NCBI GenBank assembly: GCA_036362985.1
Contig: JAYGXS010000009.1
Location: 14,085,303 to 14,149,302, forward strand
Origin: Ligula intestinalis
Lineage: Eukaryota; Platyhelminthes; Cestoda; Diphyllobothriidea; Diphyllobothriidae
Length of the DNA: 64,000 nt
Direction of reading: 5' to 3'
Part shown: one piece after another, positions 1 to 11,800 of the stretch
Position numbering within the stretch: position 1 is the first letter of the stretch
Layout of the letters: each line of letters starts with the position of its first letter
Program-made: the position numbers and the translations under genes
The notes under the pieces: generated by a model
The model's input: only the letters and a program-made list of their open reading frames with translations
What the model was told of the DNA's origin: nothing
The model's database searches: none

Positions 1-403
1 ACGTAAAACAAAGCCCTATTTCACCCATTATTGATTAAACCCAAAATTAAACGAAGACAACATTGACTGCAGGAGAGGGAGTTTGTTTTAGGTTTTTCCT
101 GTCTTCCAGGGTTTAGAAGGCATCCAAGAGGTATTTAGCCTTAATCTGGCAATCAATAAATTTAAGTAACTCGGGCATCTTTATTGTTGCCTTGAATAGT
201 TTTTGCGCACTTGCTCGATTCTGATGACGACGTGAGGAACCTGCGTCAAAAATTGCCTCATCAAATTGTAAGTGTTCCCAAATAACAGATTTGCTTTCCA
301 TGCAGTAACAACCTGTCCAAATACATGCGACTCAAAGTGATATCGAACGCAAACAGTTACTTGCACTACGATCGATCAGGTCGTGCAGGGAGCACGGATA
401 GTT
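1..403. other. left-edge non-coding sequence
   Basis: Two minus-strand frames of about 60 codons cross this stretch but show no recognisable domain. I see no gene or named repeat here. Confidence 0.4.
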
Positions 404-570
404 GTGAATTCATGTTTCCAAAATATCTTTATGCACTTTTGCACAACAAAAGTGATCTGTAAAATTTGATAGCATATTTCACTACAATTTATGCATTCTT
501 GTGCCGTTTAAATGGAGTTCTTAGGAGCTTCGGTCATTGAATCAAAATATACTGACTGATACTGATTGAA
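404..570 (+). repeat. 160-bp dispersed repeat, left copy
   Basis: This stretch matches 3983-4147 in the same orientation over about 160 bp. Shared landmarks are a 'ttatgcattc' block, 'cttcggtcat' and 'atatactgactgatactga' at the right end. The two copies bracket the CR1-like element at about 1040-3850. They differ at many positions, so they are old. The family identity is unknown. It could be a short interspersed element, or a tandem pair split by the CR1 insertion. Confidence 0.7.
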
Positions 571-884
571 TCAATAAAAACGGTAAGTGGTAAAATAATG
601 CCTCGCTGTGGGTCAACTCTCCTCTCTGGTTGAAAACGAGCTCATGTATTGGGCCTTGATGTCTTACAGGCGAATCCATATTTTTGGCCATGATTTTGCC
701 AACGATTCAGTCTGTCGCCGGCCACATAATCGCTGTTATTGCCATGATGTCGGAATCATAGTGAGTCTCCGCGGCTTGCGAGGATCGATCACCCTTGCGC
801 GCCTCTGATCTTCTCTGGTGCCTGCGATCGGACATAATTTCCTTCGCTTATCTTGTCTTGTAAAATTAAGGCCCTTCAGTCATG

Positions 885-990
885 TATGATATTTAAAGTG
901 TTGGACTTTCTAGCAAATAGGTCGCGGGTTCGAGCCTCGGATGCTCAACCACTTGGGTATGACTGGTTGATGAAAACTTTGACAACCGTG
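885..990 (+). mobile_element. tRNA-headed SINE fragment
   Basis: A Pol III B-box-like stretch ('gcgggttcgagcc') is followed by a body with 'gggtatgactggttgatgaa'. The same head-plus-body arrangement recurs at 4845-4985 (+), 52640-52735 (-) and 55115-55290 (-). Head and body together indicate a tRNA-derived SINE, not a tRNA gene. It lies directly upstream of the CR1-like remnant. Confidence 0.6.
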
Positions 991-1039
991 GATGGTGCCC
1001 GTCATCCTAACGAAAGTCACACGGCCGGGCAATTAACCC

Positions 1040-3850
1040 AACGTGAAAATCTCCACACAATCAAGTTTTATTATAGAAATGTGCAAAGCCTCTTTAATAA
1101 ACTTGACGAACTCAAAATAGTTGTGGCCGAGCTACGTGCTGATGTTATTGCACTAACTGAAACGTAGCTAACCGAACCTATACGAGACTATAAAATTCGA
1201 ATAGATGGTACTCAGGTGCTAAGATGTGACCGAACAATAAGAAGAGGTGATGGAGTTGCCCTGTATTTTATAAGTGCAGTTGACTTTATCCTCACAGACG
1301 AAGATGCGAAGGACCATGAACTGGAGATGCTGCAGTGTCACTTATTGGTACCTAAAGCTGAAAATGTTACTGCCACCGTTGCATACAGGTTTCTTAATAA
1401 ACCTGCAGACAAAGATCAGCTGTTACTTACACGACTCCGTGAGGAGTGTCGGAAGCAAGACAGTATTATTGTAGGTGATTGCAATGCCTCGTCGATTAAC
1501 TGGGATCTGATGAACAATAATGGCCTACACAGGGATTCGAGCAAATGCTATTGGACCTGACACTTGACGGATTCCTGTTTCGACACGTACGGACCACGAC
1601 TCGATTGCGTGAACGTCAGAGATCTAGTTGTCTGGATCTACTTTACACCAAATGTGAGGAAAGTGTTGATGAAATAAATGTAGGTCCACCCCTAGGTTCT
1701 TCTGATAGTATGACATTTATGTGGAAATCAACGCTTGTAGCTGTCCCCGAAAGAAGCTCAAAGCCATTAAGAAATGTCTGGCGGGGAAACTTTGAGGCAA
1801 TGAAGTTGACGTTTGGACCTACAAGATGGACGGAATTATTCCGAGAAGGTATCACTGAAAATAATGAAAAACTTGATCGAATTGTACTGTCCTCTCAAGA
1901 AATGTTCGACCGGCAACAGACAAAGATGGCTGGTAAAAAGCGGTACAAATGAGATCCGAAAAAAGCACAGGCTGTGAGAATTATTTATACAGATGGAGAA
2001 TCAAGAAAAACTCCAGGAGTTTAGTCAACAACGCGATTTCTGCAAGAGAATTTTCAGAGAAACACGAGCCTCGTATAAACTATGACTCCCTGAAAAGGCG
2101 GCACAAAAACCCAAAGCCTTCTACGCCTACATCAGAAGTTCTACAAAGAACCATGAGCATCTCGCAACTTTAAAAGACAAAAACAACGAAACTGTGAGCA
2201 GTGGCCCTCAAAAAGCCGAATTATTTTCAGAATTCTCTCAAGGTGTCTATAACATGGAGCCACCTCTCCAGCCATACCCTATGTCACATGCCACCAACAA
2301 CTCGATTATAAACACTGTATTATTAACACCGCAGACAGTTTTGGCAGAGTTAAGGAAGTTGGACCCGGCCAAGTCACTTGGACTGCATGAGATCCCAGGT
2401 GTACTTCTACGCGAACTATCTGAAGAATTAGCGGCACCACTCAGTATAATCTGTCGAAAATCGCTCGAAGCTGGTAAAATACCTTAAACATAGAAATTGG
2501 CAAATGTCGTATCCATCCATAAGGCAGGATCACGACTCTATCCCACCAACTACCGACCGGTTAGTTTGACGTGCATCTTCTGTAAGATGATGGAAAGTAT
2601 GATCAAAAAATCGATTTTATCGCTCGATTCATTTCGCCGCCAAATCAGCTCAGTTCAGCATGGTTTCTATAAGAAGAGTTCTTGTCTGACAAATATTATC
2701 ACACCGCTAGAACACTGGACAAAAGCCATGGATGAAGGACACCTAGTAGATGTTATTTACTTTGACTTCACCAAGACGTTTGATCGCGTTCCACATCAGC
2801 GCCTCATCCAAAAACTGCCCGACTTTGGGATAACAGGGCATCTCCTGGACTGGATTGAAGACTTCCTTGGAGATGATATTCAAAAAGTTACTGCAGATGG
2901 CTACTGTTCAGAGTGGGCATCTTTCAAAGGTGGAGTTCCACAAGTGTCAGTTCTTGGACCGCTCCTTTTCATCATCTACGTAAATGACATCGTGCGAGAA
3001 ATTAAATCTGAAATAGTACTCTTTGCTGATGATCTCAAAATTTGGAAAGAGATAAAAGACGAAAGGGACCTTCAAATATTACAAGAGGATATAGACCGTC
3101 TGCACACTTGGAGCAACAGTTAGTGTATGAACTTCAACCCCAAAAATGTGTTGTAATGCACATGCTATCAGCAAGACGACGCAGAACTACACTCTCGTGA
3201 CATTGTATCCTGGAAGGCCAAGCAATCGAAACCATAAGTGTGCAAAGGGACCTAGGTGATCTTATTAAAGACGACCTAAATTTCACCGCACAGTGCTCCA
3301 AAGCTGCAGCGAGAGCAATGTCGGTCATGGGCGCCATACGAAGGACGTTCGTTAACCCGAATACTGATATATTCGGAAAAGTATATGAAACGATCGTGCG
3401 GCCGCATCTGGAATATGCGGTACAGGCTTGGCGACTCTGGCTTTAGAAAGACCTAAGGATTCTCGAAGGTGTTCAACGACGTTCTACCAAGGCGGTCCCT
3501 GAGCTTATGCAGTCCACATATGAACAGCTGTTGACTGCTTTAAATCTCTTTCCCTCCATTATAGACAAGACAGAGGGGACCTTATAGCAATTTTTCAGTT
3601 ACCAAGGGGAACTGGTCTGGATGTCTTATAGGAGGATCTCTTCTTAAATGGCCCCAATAAGGTACCTCAGAAGAAGGAACTAAGCTGAACAAACCAATGT
3701 TCATCCTTCTTCTCCCAAAGGGTCATTCGACAGTGGAACTCCTTGCCAGAGTCTACTGTGCATTCACCCACTGTGAACATCTTCAGGAGACTTGGATAAT
3801 CATCTGTTAAAGCCCAACAGCCACCTTTCATAATGACTTAAAACACTACA
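1040..3850 (+). mobile_element. decayed CR1-like non-LTR retrotransposon (endonuclease + reverse transcriptase)
   Basis: A non-LTR retrotransposon in broken frames. An EEP (APE-like) endonuclease remnant covers about 1050-1545: 'YRNVQSLFNKLDEL', then 'ALTET', 'GDGVALYF' and 'VGDCNASSINWD' (about 1471-1506). The reverse transcriptase follows, with 'NYRPVSLT', 'DVIYFDFTKTFDRVPH', 'GVPQVSVLGPLLF' and the FADD catalytic box at 3022-3033. The 3' part resembles the CR1 C-terminus and ends near 'VNIFRRLG' at about 3770-3800. A stop at 1165, at least four frame changes and a stop at 3121 make it inactive. The Q-V in place of the usual Q-G in 'PQxSVLGP' is another lesion. Assignment to CR1 over other Jockey-superfamily clades rests on motif style only. 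Confidence 0.88.
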
Positions 3851-3982
3851 AATAACCATACTACTCGTTTGATTTCAATAGAGTTTTTATTTGCACTTAA
3901 AGGACACAAGAAGAATATGTAATACTGGATATACAGTGAACGTTTTTTACGTTGCCATTCCGCAAAGGCCTCACCTTCTCAA

Positions 3983-4147
3983 CAATTCATATTTCTAAAC
4001 TATATCTATGCAGTTTTGTACAACAAAATTGATCTGTAACAATAGTTCGCATATTTCACAAAAACTTATGCATTCCTGTACCGTTTCAATGGAGTTTTTA
4101 AGGGCTTCGGTCATTTACTCCAAATATACTGACTGATACTGACTGAA
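3983..4147 (+). repeat. 160-bp dispersed repeat, right copy
   Basis: Partner of 404-570 in the same orientation, just downstream of the CR1-like remnant. Both copies end in 'atatactgactgatactga'. Confidence 0.7.
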
Positions 4148-4194
4148 CTAGCCGAAAATGGGCCTCCCATTTTCCTTGTTTTTGATGGCAATGT

Positions 4195-4300
4195 TCATCT
4201 GCCCATACTAATAGCCGCGAAATTAGGCCCAAGGCAGAGCAGGACAATTGGGTTCCGTTAGCCGTTGGTGAACCTTCGTCAACGAGTTTCAATATCTCCC
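4195..4300 (+). repeat. repeat family with 'ggcagagc' core, copy 1
   Basis: It shares the order 'ggccc..aggcagagc.gga' followed by 'gttccgttagcc' with 18020-18110, and the first half with 62485-62530 and 62850-62890. In the last two copies the core is a GGGGCT/AGCCCC hairpin. It is a short dispersed repeat of unknown class. A minus-strand 110-codon frame across it has no recognisable domain. Confidence 0.5.
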
Positions 4301-4844
4301 GACATAAACCGGCCAGACAACAAGCTTGTGGGTTAATGGTATAAGTGTGCTTTATAAGAACTGAATTCCTTGCACGTCCATTGCATTTATTGGCGACTAT
4401 CTCTGATGATGCATTTGAGTGGTAATCCAAAAAGTCAAACCAATAAGCTTGTCGCAGCGATCGCTTCTTCTTCCTCTCAACTTAGAAGCAGTTAACTGAG
4501 ACGGAAACTAGACGAATGGACATACAGCATTGCGCGCATAGAGAGTGTGGTCTACGCCATGATAGGCGTGTAGTTCTTGAGGAACTCGTGATTGGCAGAT
4601 TCCGAACATGCTCCTGTTTGCATCTGAGCAGCATTTAGATTTGTAGTTGAATCACCCTCTTCCAAACGTTCACCATTAGTCATGCAGTATGGGAACTAAC
4701 TGACGCAAAGTGCGAAAATTAACGGAAGTAAAATATTTACAACCGCATTAAAATAGTGATGAACAACCTTAAGCCAGTATGATCCCTAATCAGATAGATC
4801 ACATGAGCAATCTACTTACATCAAATTCCCGATCGCAACCGACG

Positions 4845-4985
4845 AAGAGCCCGAGGTGCTAAGGTAGAGTGGCAAACTCAATGCCCCAAATTCCCGGGTT
4901 GGAATCTTGGATGATCCACACCTGGGATTGGATATGACTGGCTTAGTGGCCTTCATTAGCCAGTCATACCTTAACCGAATCTTTT
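4845..4985 (+). mobile_element. tRNA-headed SINE
   Basis: An A-box-like 'aggtagagtggcaaactc' and a B-box-like 'cccgggttggaatc' form the head. The body contains 'gatatgactggcttagtggc' and 'agccagtcatac', themselves a short inverted pair. The same body occurs on the minus strand at 52640-52735 and 55115-55290. Confidence 0.7.
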
Positions 4986-5019
4986 TACGGAACAGGCTCA
5001 TCCCGGCTTGCCTTGAATG

Positions 5020-5433
5020 TGTAGAGGCTATATCACTACAAATATACAAAACGTCTTGGCAAATACACAATGGAAAACTTTTTAGGTAGTCTAACTGCAA
5101 GTAGCTGAATCACTAGACTATTCGTATGGAAAAATTGTCAAAACCGGTATACGAGGATGACGATGCAGATTAGAAATGATACAACTCACTTAGATCCTTC
5201 ACGGTCCTAGCCGGCAGTAGTCAAGCCGTCGACTTGCCAAAGGGTGACTGCGTGTAGATCAGGTTCCAAGTTCATTAGGCGGCGCTTGTGCCAATTGAGG
5301 AAATTATCGTTTGCAAATTGCTGCTGGATTCTCCAGAGCCCGAGAATGATCACCAGAGAGGTGTCGTTGATGGGAAAAATAAACAGTGGCAGGTGAGGAA
5401 AGAATTGAGCTGTTGATTGTGTTTAGCAAGACA
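5020..5433. mobile_element. solo LTR of an LTR retrotransposon
   Basis: This 414-bp block begins TGTAGAGG and ends AGCAAGACA, that is TG...CA. It matches the blocks at 49783-50190 and 50762-51072, which flank a gag fragment, so it is read as a solo LTR of that family. Shared internal landmarks are 'atcactacaaatata', 'cgacttgccaaagg' and 'gaatgatcaccagag'. The gag fragment is on the minus strand, so this LTR is probably also minus. No clear target-site duplication is visible. Confidence 0.7.
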
Positions 5434-5807
5434 GTTGCTGGCACGAGTCAAAACCGAAAATGTGCTTGTGTGTTATATTTTTGCTCTAACAAAATTGGTT
5501 ATTGATAGGTTTAAACAACGCACAAGTTGAGTCAAAAGCCCACCAATGACAATCTAGAGCCTTCACAGGTATAGCGACTCTTAGTATATTCTGAGGAGGA
5601 ACGGACTTCGGTGGCCTTTTTTTTCAAGATAGTCCGAGTTTGAGCATTACAACGTTGGAGATTTTCTGATTACCCCCAAAAAGTAGCCGAAAGTTACGTT
5701 TTGTTTGAGTACACCAACACTGCCAAAGCCTCAGGTCCAACATTTACGAAAATTACGCTTGTTCGGGCGCATTTGCTTCACAATTTGCATGTCAAGGGTA
5801 TTCTTTC
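5434..5807. other. intergenic region upstream of the MFSD11-like gene
   Basis: No repeat or gene is recognised. The region should hold the promoter or 5'UTR of the gene at 5834, but no convincing TATA box or other core element can be pointed to. Confidence 0.4.
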
Positions 5808-5833
5808 ATTGTCCTCGCTTTCCGCCAGAAAAC
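5808..5833 (+). promoter_or_regulatory. splice-acceptor-like site just 5' of the MFSD11 start (candidate trans-splice site)
   Basis: A pyrimidine-rich run ends in CCAG at 5825-5828, five bases before the ATG at 5834. This is the shape of a 3' splice site. In flatworms it could accept a spliced leader or end a 5'UTR intron. The choice cannot be made from genomic sequence alone. Confidence 0.5.
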
Positions 5834-8800
5834 ATGAGGCGAAATGCTCTCATAAGCCGAAATTTCTTATTAGTTTTAATGACGGGGCTGGCATTTTTGC
5901 TTGTGTTTACTGCCTTTGGTACAGCGTCGCAGGCAAACGTTTGTTTAATTTCTAACCTGACGGTTTCTTAGGAAAGCGTATTAGAGGGGGCAAGGAACGA
6001 AAGTGGTGGCAGCTTTTCGGCATCTGGATACACAAGGTTTTTAGTGCAAAATCCTTGATCTTTTAGTTTGGCGCTGTTGTATTTCGCTTGTGCACTATTT
6101 AACTGGGTCTCGCCTGTTATTGTATCATTCTCCAATCCTAAACTGGGCATGTTTGGAGGCTCGCTTGCATATGTGTAAGTTTGTTGAGTTCTGGTCACTC
6201 CTTCAGATTATTTTTGGCGTCTTTCTTTAAACCAGTTACTTGGGTAATATACCTCAGTTCCATTGTATTGGGCATTGGAGCCGCAGGTACGATAGTCCTT
6301 CATAACATTGTTTGCTTTTTTAGTTCTCTGGACTGCACATGGCGTGTACATCACGATTTGCTCGAAACCAGATGAACTTCATCGAAATTTTGGGATATTT
6401 TGGATGCTTTTTCAGTTAAGGTAATGGTTAGTCGATGTTTCTCTACCCCTCCTTACCTACCATTATTGCATTAACGCCTGCCATTGCCTCTACTTGTATC
6501 CGGATTTTCAGTTGGCAATGCAAAGTATTTGTTTGTTGACATTTGGATACTTAGGTTCTAAGCTGTCCAGTAATTTATACCACATAAGTTTCACAAGCAG
6601 GCGTGTTCTGACGAGTTTGGTACCATACCATACCCTCGGAGGTTTTATCTAGTAGACTTCCTAAGCTAGCATATTCTTCAAACAATTTATCTCATTGCAC
6701 GAAGACCAGATTCCTAAAATTTCACTGCCGACTGCTAATATATTCCACACTACCAATGTAAAATGGAATAAAAACCCTTCATTTCTTTCGTAGGAATATT
6801 CTGAAGGGACTTCGGAAAGGTAGACTGAAAATAATGAACGATTCTTTGCTATCTATCTTGAATAAATCTGTATCAAGAAACCAGGGCTGATCAGAGTGGC
6901 ATAGCTAGTAATTTTTTTCCACCGGATATTGTTTGAGGCCGTTTGGTAATACACTTTCGTGGGTACCTGTACCTGGTATGGGGATTTCAGCTGCTAATTT
7001 CCATGCATAACTAGAATGCATCCTGTGCCGTTCTCGGCAAGGATGTGGGACACCAATCTAAGGCTGATGCCTGAACATAAGCTAAGGCAAACAGGTTAAG
7101 GGACAAAAAGTACTACTCCTTTTGTATGTTTACTGCCATCACTATTATTAAAGGAGACAGTTTATCATCGAGAACATCGAAGTTTGAATTTCATGTGGAC
7201 AAGATATATTTTTGCTCTTGAATTCTGTTATATATATCAGTAAAACTGGCATGAGGATTAATTATTAACTACCACAATTATGGAATGGTATGTGCGCTTG
7301 TGGCAGTTGCTACCATTAGCAATTAAACCTGATACAATAATATGCCTGGCTAGACTTCTCACTGCCCGATGATTTATTGCGAGTTCTCCGGCGATTTAAA
7401 GTTAGCATTCGTGATCACACTGCACGTTGTTTTTAACTACCCCATTCCTCCTAGCACGCTCCATGACCAATTTGAATTCGAATCTCCAGCACCCGGACAT
7501 ATGGTTGGGTATAGATAGATGACGACGAGCAATAAGCCCTCTCTGTCCTTTTTGCTTTTGTTCATACTCCTGCCATCACTGTTCCCGGCAGCTTGATGGT
7601 CGACCAACCCCATACTATTCTTGCGACTTTGGCATTGTAATCTAAGATTTACAACTATGATGCCTTGTTGAACTCCACCATAGTAAACCGACGAAGATTC
7701 TGTAGGACAATGTTTTATACGGTGCCCTCATAGTCTTTCTGTTTTGTCAGAAGAAATTTCTATCGAGAGACTTAAGCTGGATAGATGTCTAGATTTAGAT
7801 GTCGTTAAAGCAATTGCCCCCCGAATAAGTTTTGTAGACTTGCCTTTTGAAAACCTTTGTTTTCCGAATTTTTATTCTTAGATTACCAGATTTGGTCCTC
7901 CCATCCACACCGCCAATGGTTTTCTGTAGATTTTTACCGAACGGTGGGGGGGGGGGAAGGAGGGGTGTAATGTTATATCAACGCAGTCGAGACCAGTACG
8001 TCTGGCATTAAGAGATAGCGGATAGCCTTCCAAATTTCGAATTGTTCCCTCTTGTAGCCATGTAATAATTTATTTGAAGATATTCAACAATAAGGTATGG
8101 CTTTGTTGCTCGTAAAAGACTATAACCAAAGGATTGTGTTAGTCTCTTGAGATTTAGCTGTGGCCCTAGACAACCGACGATAGAATTAGATGAGGGCACT
8201 CGATTCGGAGATGACGCGGTCTATTACTTCCCTCTGTGACTCCGTATCCAGGGTCAATGCAAATTTAATAAAACCGAGTTGTTTCTAAGAAATATGAATG
8301 TACGTTGAACGGTGAACATTTTACAGCCCATGTTCTCTACACGAAGACAAACAGATGGTCGCAGGGGTCGCCGTAGCTACGTGCTTTGTTTTTATTCATT
8401 CTTCTTGTGTGTCGAAATGCAGTTAGAGATCAGAGCATATACGCAGCGTAAAGGTCGATAATTTAGTTTTTCCCAACACTATGTGGGTGCTCGTCTCTAG
8501 TCGTTTGAACTGGCTTTTATGAATGAAGCGCGATTTACTTGGGGCGATTGGCGTGACTTGGGTGCTACTTCATTATAGACAAACACACGCGCATGTCACG
8601 GCTGCACCTGATCCGAACGCGAATTGCCAAACATGCGGCAGCAGTGCGGAGAAATGACGTCATTTATCAAGTCGCAGTTCATTCGATGAGGCTTTACCAC
8701 ACATTCAAGTTCGTTGAGGCCAAAATTCATGCCGGAGTGGACAATCGCACGAGCCGCGACCTATTTGAGTAATGGTTCGCGGCTCCCAGTTCTTTACCAT

Positions 8801-11800
8801 GCGCATTGACCTCAATAACCCATATTTGCCGCTGATATTTAGTTCGGCCAAAACAGTTAACCCGTGAGGGGCGCGCAGGTAAACACGTTTTTCAACGCCA
8901 ATGCCGGTGAACCAAATGGCCGACCCATCATTCAGACATATTTTACTTGTATTTATTGCGCTTGCGATCATGGATGATTTAGCCGGCCTCAATGATGTCC
9001 CTGATGGTAATTCTCTACGCGTGACGCTCCGTCAAGCAAACCTGGATGGTTCAGTCCATTGTCTTCGCCAGCGCCAGTGCCACAGGCCGAATACTAAAAG
9101 TCCAAAACCACTTCCATGTCCTGACGGACTGAGTCGGGCCAGGTTTTAAGCTGACCCCCCTTCATCCTCTCGCATTGGGTAACGGCTTCGGGTCGAGAGC
9201 AGTAACGCTAAACTCGTGAGGTTGAAAACAAACAACGTGTCCAACCACCTCATTCGTCTATCTAGGATAGCCTGGGATAAACTTGCGATGTTGCTAATTG
9301 GTATAGAGATGCAGTAAAATCTAGACTACTGCCTATAAATACCACAAGGCCCTGTGTATGAAGTACCCTTATATGATGCAGCCTCTGGTGATGCGTGCGA
9401 GTATGAATACGAAACTTCAGGCAAACGAACTTCCTCTGTGCGCAATCGCGTCTACTTATCAGTTGTAATGATATCTGTGTGGCAGTGCTTGAACTTGCAG
9501 TTCATAGCAGAGATCTCCATTACTTGGGCTTCTTTTCATCCTCTTCTGTTGCCAGCTCATTTTAAGTGATTTTTTTCAAATTATACATTTTAGCGGCGTA
9601 ATAGGAAATTTGTACACTTATCTGCATCTCTCAAATGTGGAATCAATTACCTCGGAGGTGCGCATCCCGATGTACGCCGTCCTGACAACAGTTTGCGCGC
9701 TCGGATCTCTGGTTCTTTTACTGCTACCACACCCTCGACAGGTTGCTGTTGAACTGATCATCTCAGGCGATCGCCCCGAGGATCCGACTGAGAGCTCCAA
9801 CATACTGGAAGGCAGTGGAAACCAGCCGAGTGTATCATCACGTTCATTTGACAGTCCTGAGTTAGGATTTTCACTTACCAAATCGTCCTTGTAATTTTTC
9901 ACCCCTTCCCCTAAAATAGCGAGCCTCTGTATTCCCCGAGGGTAGAAACAACAGCAGAAGTGGGTCGCAACTGGTGATTATCATTTCGTTGCTGCTAGTG
10001 CTGACGGCTGACGGAAGAAGAATTAGTAGTTGTGTTGTAGTTTTAGCTGACGCAACATCCTTCCTGTCCTTTAAAAGTGCCCTCTCTCGACTTTGTTGTT
10101 TTTGCCTTCGTTTTCCCGTCATTCTGAATTTACTTTGTTCTTACGATCCCGCTTCTTTTCCCCAGAGAGCCCATCAAAACCAGCCCATCACGATATCCAA
10201 CCATTCGAAGTATTATTGGTGAGAATTTTTGTGAAAATTAATAATTAATTCACTAGTTTTCACCTTACCTATAAGCATGTACATAGATTTGGCCATTTTT
10301 TGAACGTCGTAAACTTACCTATTTAGCTCGCTCAATTGCCCTATCACGAACACCAACAATGTTAGCGATCCTCGCAGCGACAGCCTTTACTGGTGAGTAT
10401 TTAACTCCTCTCTTTTTCTTTTATTGCTTTGCTTACTTCATGAATCCATTCTTCAGTTCTAGTGCTGCTAACTACCTGCTTGCATTTTTTATGACCCAAC
10501 TTAGTGCTTATAATTCGCACGAATGATTGGTCATGCTCTGTCCAATCCGCTTGAGGAAGAAGTTTTAGAAGAAGCGAACCACTTCTTACAGACACGGATC
10601 AATCAAATCTGACGAGGTCTCTGTGGCCGCAGGCAAGGCCGGAAACTGTCCGGCGCACGTTCATAGCATACGGTAGCGGTCGAGGAAGTTAAGGTTGGCA
10701 CACATACACACACAACAGTTCCCCCGTCGATTTCGACGATGGGCAGCCGCGTGCTCCAACAAGCCGCAGCAAACGCTGACGCAAGCCGAAGTTGACACTG
10801 AGGCAAACGGCACGAAGAGGCTACAGCAAGCTGAAACAACACATCGAACTACCGCGAATGAAACAAGAATTAAAGCAGACTCGTGGAGAATCTGCTCACT
10901 CACTCGCCACTCTCACCTCTGGTGTAAAGAATGGGGACATTTGCAACAGTTTTTCCTTAGCTCTCTCAGGACTTTATTGATAAGAGGATGTTGACCAAGT
11001 GAACTGGCTCCAAAGGTTCTAGCACTTTCAATTTAGAGTTTTCCCTGGAGAATAATTGGTTGGATCCTTGTCGTGGACTTTCTCTGAATGTAATCAGCGT
11101 CTCCATCTTATGTTCCATCGGCTAAATGCCTCATGGACGGAGCGGTATAATGATTCTACTGAGAAGAAGGCACACGTATGCACCCTAGAATTAAGGAGAC
11201 AACGACTGGTACAGCATGAAAAGGTCTGGAGAAACCGATCCTTACATGCCTCTACTACCAAGCAGACAGCCAGAGGGGATGGCTTGTTTTGTCAAGCATT
11301 ATAATTGTCCTTAACACCACATCCCATTGCCTACAGGGCAGTTATGCGCAATCAAGAAAGTTGACAGATGCAATAACTCTGACCTCGAGAGCGGTTGAGT
11401 CCTTGAGGTGTGAGAATGAAGCACCTGCTTGAAAGTTATTTCTGTAGCGACGATTCGCCATTGTATGGATATCACGGTTAAATTAATCACAGTCACGTTC
11501 GATTGAGGCACACGTTACTGAGAAGTCGCGCAAAACTGGACTCATTCAGATCCGATTAGCTTTTTGGAGCGTTCTTTTAACGGTAGGTATGTCACGAACA
11601 GTTGACCGAATGAACTTTATAGCAGATTGACCGATAAACAAAAGGATGACCGAGACTATTCACTCGTTTCAAGGTTTTACTTATCCCACCCCTTGGACTA
11701 ACGCTTGCCAGCTGGCGCACGACACACTTCAGTTCGACCGTCGATGTTTCCGTGTGCTTCATCCGGTTGATAGGCAAATGCGGTGACTTGCGCGTGCACT

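Noticed and set aside
4098..4430. 110-codon minus-strand gene
   Set aside because: It crosses two dispersed repeats and shows no domain.
5705..5833. Longer N-terminus for MFSD11 from an upstream in-frame start
   Set aside because: The extra 43 residues look like non-coding sequence, and a splice-acceptor-like AG separates them from the likely start.
9891..10326. Direct joining of MFSD11 exon 6 to exon 8
   Set aside because: No GT donor in exon 6 gives the required phase without losing conserved-looking sequence; the 53-nt exon at 10166-10218 solves it with strong splice sites.
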